Source: Chloroflexota bacterium
GTDB taxonomy: Bacteria; Chloroflexota; Anaerolineae; Promineifilales; Promineifilaceae
DNA: 36,810 bases
Assembly: GCA_012515125.1 (NCBI GenBank)
Contig: JAAYYY010000562.1
Location: 1 to 36,810 of the forward strand
Direction of reading: 5' to 3'
Every line of letters begins with the position of its first letter. The stretch's first letter is position 1. The position numbers and the translations under genes were made by a program. Shown here one piece after another: positions 33,186 through 36,810 of the stretch. The notes below the pieces were generated by a model. The model ran no database searches and was not told where the DNA came from. It saw only the letters and a list, made by a program, of their open reading frames with translations.

Positions 33186-35477
33186 ATGGCGCTGTTAACG
33201 AAGTTGAAGATGCCGATCATCGCGCTCCCGCCGGTAGCCCTGGCTTTGCTGGTGCTGCTGGGAGCGCTGGGTGTGCGGCCGAACGAGGTGTCCGGGGCAG
33301 CGCAGATCTGGGTCGGCCGGGTAGCCGAGCTGGAGCAGGACGGCCTGCCGCCCAGCTTTGTGGCGGCCCGCGGCGACGAGCCGCTTCCCGTGCTCATTAC
33401 CTCCGGAACGGCGCAGGCTGTGACCGCCGGCAGCCGGCTGGAGATCAGCTGGCCTGCCAGCCAGGCCGAGGCAGGAAGGCTGGTCGTCGCCTTCGATGCG
33501 GCCCAGGAGCGGCTCTACCTGCTCGACCCGCTTACCGGCGAGCTGTATACAGCAAACCCCGGCAGCCAGACAATCCAGACGGCCGGCGTCATCGCCGCAG
33601 CCGTTGGCTCGCGGGCGCTGGCCGTCGATGGCGCCGGCAACCGGCTCTACCTGCTCGACGCCGCCGGCACGCGCGTCTTCAGCCTGCCGCTCTCGGCAAC
33701 CGGGACCGCCCCGGCCACGCCGGTCGCCGATCTGACCTCCCTCGGGCTGGCCCCGGCCGGGGCGCTGGCGCTGCATCCTGAAGATGGGCGCCTCTACCTG
33801 CTCAGCCTGCGCGGCAGCTCTCTCTATCAGCTCTCCACAGCCGGCGAGCTGCAGGATAGTTTTGCCATCCCGCCTGCTTCGCCCAGCCGGGTCAGAGCCA
33901 TGACCTTTGCGCCAAGCCACGATGCGACGGACGCACCCGAGACGCAGAGCCTCTACGTCGTCGGCGAGACCGCAACCTACGAGTGGTGGCCGCAGAACGC
34001 GCCGAATCTGGTTGCCGAGACGCTCGTCGCCGATCTTGTGCAGAGCACAGATACGTCGCTCTATGACATACCCAGCCCGGATCCGGCCGGCCTTGCCTAT
34101 TGGCCAGGTGTAGATCGTCTGGTGGCGACAGATTCGGAAGTCAACGAGACCGACATCTTTGACGGTCGCAGCGCCTTCGTAGTCACCCGCACGGGTACGG
34201 CAACTCATGGAAGCGATTTGACGCCGGTGACAGATGAGCCGACCGGCGTCGCCATGAATATCCCCGCCGGTACCGTCTTCTACTCCGACGATACCGGGAC
34301 AAGGACTGTCTACGAGGTCAACAAGATGCCGAATGAGGTTGTGAGTGCCGGCAACGTCGTCGGGGTCTACCCAATCGGCGGCGATCCCGAAGGGGTGGCC
34401 TTCGACGCGGCTGGCAGGCGCCTCTTCATTATCGACGGGCAGAACAGGGATTTGCACGTCGTGACACGCACCGATTCAGGTGGCGGGCCGTTCCTCGCCG
34501 CCGGCGCCTCTCACGTTCTCTCGACTTTCGATCTGGGCATCCATAATCTCGTCGATCCCGAGGGCGTCGAGTACGACCCGGACACAGGCCTTATTTACGT
34601 GCTTGATAGTGCGGCGCCTTACTTGATTTACGAGTTTGAGCTGGATGGCGACCTGACTCTGCTCAACACCATCGACATTTCCGCAGCCGGGCCGGACAAG
34701 CCGGCGGGCCTCGCCATTGCCCCAAGCAGTAACGGCGGCGCCGGCCGCAACTTCTACATCGTCGATCGCGGCGAGGATAGTGGTAGTAACGTGACGAACA
34801 ACGACGGCCGGCTCTACGAGCTTTGCGTGGGCGCCTGCGCCAACATGCCGGACACGACGCCAGAGACGCCAGCGCCTACCGATACGCCGGAGACGCCAAC
34901 GGCGACCGCCACCATAACGCCGACCGAAACGCTTATTCCCACAGCCACAACAGCCGCAGCCACGCCGACGGCCGAACCGACGGCAACCGAGCCGTCGCCA
35001 CGCACGCCGACCCCCACCGGCACGCTGGTGACGCCGACGGCTACCGCGACTGCCACGGCGACCCGTACGCCTGGCCCCGACGACGTCCAGTTCTTCTTCT
35101 CGGTCATGGCCGTGAGCCGTGGGGGTTTTGGCGAGGAGAACGACGACTGCAGCGAAGCGCATCCGGTACGGCTGAACAATCCGCTCGAATTCTTGCCGGA
35201 AGACGGCGTCGACTGGTATCGCTTTAGCACGCCCACAGCCGGGCATCTGGTCGTCCGTGTTACCGGCTTCGTCCCGGTGGAGGGGCAGGTGGCGGTATAC
35301 CGCGGAGAAAGCTGCGAACAAGCGCAATTTCTCAAGAACATGGGGACGATTGGCTCGACAAAAACGGTTGACCTTGGCAACCAGCCTGCAGGTAACTACT
35401 TCGTCTTTGTCAGTAACGACGGCCCGCTTATGAATCAACCCTACCAACTCACGATTGAGTTTACGGCCAGCAACTAA
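33186..35477 (+). CDS. Secreted beta-propeller protein with Thr/Pro-rich linker and C-terminal PPC-like domain
   Basis: N-terminal signal/TM; repeated 'RLYLLDPLTGELYT', 'RLYLLDAAGTRVFSL', 'RLYLLSLRGSSLYQL', 'RLFIIDGQNRDLHVV', 'LIYVLDSAAPYLIYEF'; C-term 'DDCSEAHPVRLNNPLEFLPEDGVDWYRFSTPTAGHLVVRVTG...PYQLTIEF'. Confidence 0.8.
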   Translation: MALLTKLKMPIIALPPVALALLVLLGALGVRPNEVSGAAQIWVGRVAELEQDGLPPSFVAARGDEPLPVLITSGTAQAVTAGSRLEISWPASQAEAGRLVVAFDAAQERLYLLDPLTGELYTANPGSQTIQTAGVIAAAVGSRALAVDGAGNRLYLLDAAGTRVFSLPLSATGTAPATPVADLTSLGLAPAGALALHPEDGRLYLLSLRGSSLYQLSTAGELQDSFAIPPASPSRVRAMTFAPSHDATDAPETQSLYVVGETATYEWWPQNAPNLVAETLVADLVQSTDTSLYDIPSPDPAGLAYWPGVDRLVATDSEVNETDIFDGRSAFVVTRTGTATHGSDLTPVTDEPTGVAMNIPAGTVFYSDDTGTRTVYEVNKMPNEVVSAGNVVGVYPIGGDPEGVAFDAAGRRLFIIDGQNRDLHVVTRTDSGGGPFLAAGASHVLSTFDLGIHNLVDPEGVEYDPDTGLIYVLDSAAPYLIYEFELDGDLTLLNTIDISAAGPDKPAGLAIAPSSNGGAGRNFYIVDRGEDSGSNVTNNDGRLYELCVGACANMPDTTPETPAPTDTPETPTATATITPTETLIPTATTAAATPTAEPTATEPSPRTPTPTGTLVTPTATATATATRTPGPDDVQFFFSVMAVSRGGFGEENDDCSEAHPVRLNNPLEFLPEDGVDWYRFSTPTAGHLVVRVTGFVPVEGQVAVYRGESCEQAQFLKNMGTIGSTKTVDLGNQPAGNYFVFVSNDGPLMNQPYQLTIEFTASN
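34849..35079 (+). repeat. Low-complexity Thr/Pro/Ala-rich coding repeat
   Basis: Degenerate 'acgccgac' units encoding PDTTPETPAPTDTPETPTATATITPTETLIPTATTAAATPTAEPTATEPSPRTPTPTGTLVTPTATATATATRTPGP. Confidence 0.85.
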
Positions 35478-35504
35478 CGGCCGCGGTCGGAGGAGTATTT
35501 GCGA

Positions 35505-36810
35505 TGGATGAACAAGAATTTCAGGATTACCGGCTTCTGGATCGCCTGAGCCGCAGCGCCAGCGGCGATCTTTACCGCGCTGTGGCGCATACCGGCACGC
35601 AGGAGCTACTGCTGCAACAGCTCCCGTTAGAGCTGCCCGCCGAGCAACTGGCCCAGGATATGCGCTGGCTGGCCCGGCCGGTGGCCGCGCTCGGGCGGCC
35701 CGCTGTGTCACGCATCGTCTCCTCTGGCCAGAGCGATGAGGGTAAGCTCTACCTGGTCTATGAGAACACAGCCGGCCAGCCCCTGCAGGCGCTCATCCCT
35801 GGCGCGCCGGAAAAGCTGGAGCCGGCCGCTGCTCTGACGCTCGCCGGTCAAATCGCCCATGTACTGGAACGCGGGCTGAAGGCGGGCATCATCCACAAGT
35901 TGCTGCTGCCGCACTTTCTCTTCCAGCAACCGGGGCAGCCGCCGACCGTTACCATTCTTGGTCTGGACTGGCCAGCCACGCTCTCCAATACTCTGCTTCC
36001 GCTGCTGCCGGAAGAAGAACTCGTCTACCTCTCGCCGGAACAGCGCCAGGGGAACGTCATCGACGGTCGCAGCAACATCTACTCGCTCGGCGCGATACTC
36101 TATAGCCTGTTCACCGGCGAGCCGCCGCTACCCACCGGCCCGGATGGCAAACACATCCCGCTCGCCGAGCGCCGGCCCGATCTGACCCAGCCCACCATTC
36201 GCCTGGTCGAGACCTGTCTGCAGCCGAATAGCTGGATGCGCTTCCAGACCTATGAGGCGCTGCGCAACGCCATCGACCAGGCTGCCGGGGTCGAATCGCC
36301 ATCCGATTCCACCGCAGTGATTACCTATCCCGTCGCGCCGCCTGCCTCGCGCCGCCGGCCTTTCCACCTGCGCACGTCGCTGGCACCATTGCTCGCCGCA
36401 CCCGTTCTTTTCATGGTGGGCGCGCTGTTAGCCCTCGGCGGCGGGGCATGGCTGCTCTTTGGCGGCGGCGCGAACGAGATGTCCGAACTGGACATGCCCG
36501 CGCCAACGCCGACACGCCCTGCCCTGCTGGAGGGCGCCGGGGATGGTCCGACCTCCGGCGATGCCACGAGGGCGCCCGGGCCCACGCCGACGTTGTTAGC
36601 CACGTCTACCCCCGAAGGCGATGTGGAGGGCGTCGCCGCCGTCGAGCCGCAAGACACCCCTACGAGGAGTGTACAGCCGACGCCAACCCTGGCCGATGAA
36701 AGCGAGGGCGCACAACCGACAAGCCCGCCGAGGGCAAGCACGCCCCGGCCGACTGTGTCGCCCACTCCGCTTATCTTTCCGACGGTAACGGCAACCAATG
36801 AACCGCCGCC
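35505..36810 (+). CDS. Membrane-anchored Ser/Thr pseudokinase with Thr/Pro-rich extracytoplasmic region, 3' truncated by window edge
   Basis: Not in the supplied ORF track because it has no stop in the window. ATG at 35505 with RBS 'ggaggag'; translation MDEQEFQDYRLLDRLSRSASGDLYRAVAHTG...YLSPEQRQGNVIDGRSNIYSLGAILYSLFTGEPP...LLAAPVLFMVGALLALGGGAWLLFGGG...PTPTRPA... Confidence 0.85.

Noticed and set aside
34849-35079. Possible CRISPR-like or tandem DNA repeat
   Set aside because: Repeats are short, irregular and in frame, encoding a Thr/Pro-rich linker; no regular repeat-spacer structure.
34476-35711. 411-aa minus-strand ORF rich in Arg/Gly
   Set aside because: Antisense to the Thr/Pro-rich repeat of the propeller protein; composition reflects complement of acgccgac-type repeats.

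Overview
GC-rich chromosomal window, probably from a Chloroflexota-type bacterium (inferred from Thr/Pro-rich surface proteins and NBR1-like Ig modules; not proven). About 29 CDS are supported. From left to right: (i) an RsbW-like/STAS/STAS partner-switching cluster with two tandem paralogues of an unknown family and a phytoene-dehydrogenase-like oxidoreductase; (ii) an orphan replication-initiator-like winged-helix ORF and an AlkC-like HEAT-repeat protein with a C-terminal Ig-like domain; (iii) a heterodimeric ABC exporter pair divergent from a 1475-aa protein combining two glycosidase-like, M23, SH3-like, three NBR1-like and C39 modules; (iv) an acyltransferase-like gene and guaB; (v) a large exopolysaccharide locus (about 16.9-33.1 kb), tightly packed from 20.3 kb on, with sugar transferase, degenerate GGDEF protein, Wzz/BY-kinase fusion, flippase, two glycosyltransferases, O-antigen ligase-like, HprK-like kinase, thymidylate-kinase-like, ATP-grasp, polysaccharide deacetylase, sulfotransferase, atypical kinase and alginate-lyase-like lipoprotein; (vi) a beta-propeller/PPC surface protein and a membrane Ser/Thr pseudokinase running off the right edge. 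The most interesting themes are several catalytically degenerate regulators in and beside the EPS locus, a run of nucleotide-dependent tailoring enzymes, and dyad-symmetric sites in the intergenic region before the EPS genes. No tRNA, rRNA, CRISPR array or mobile element was recognised.
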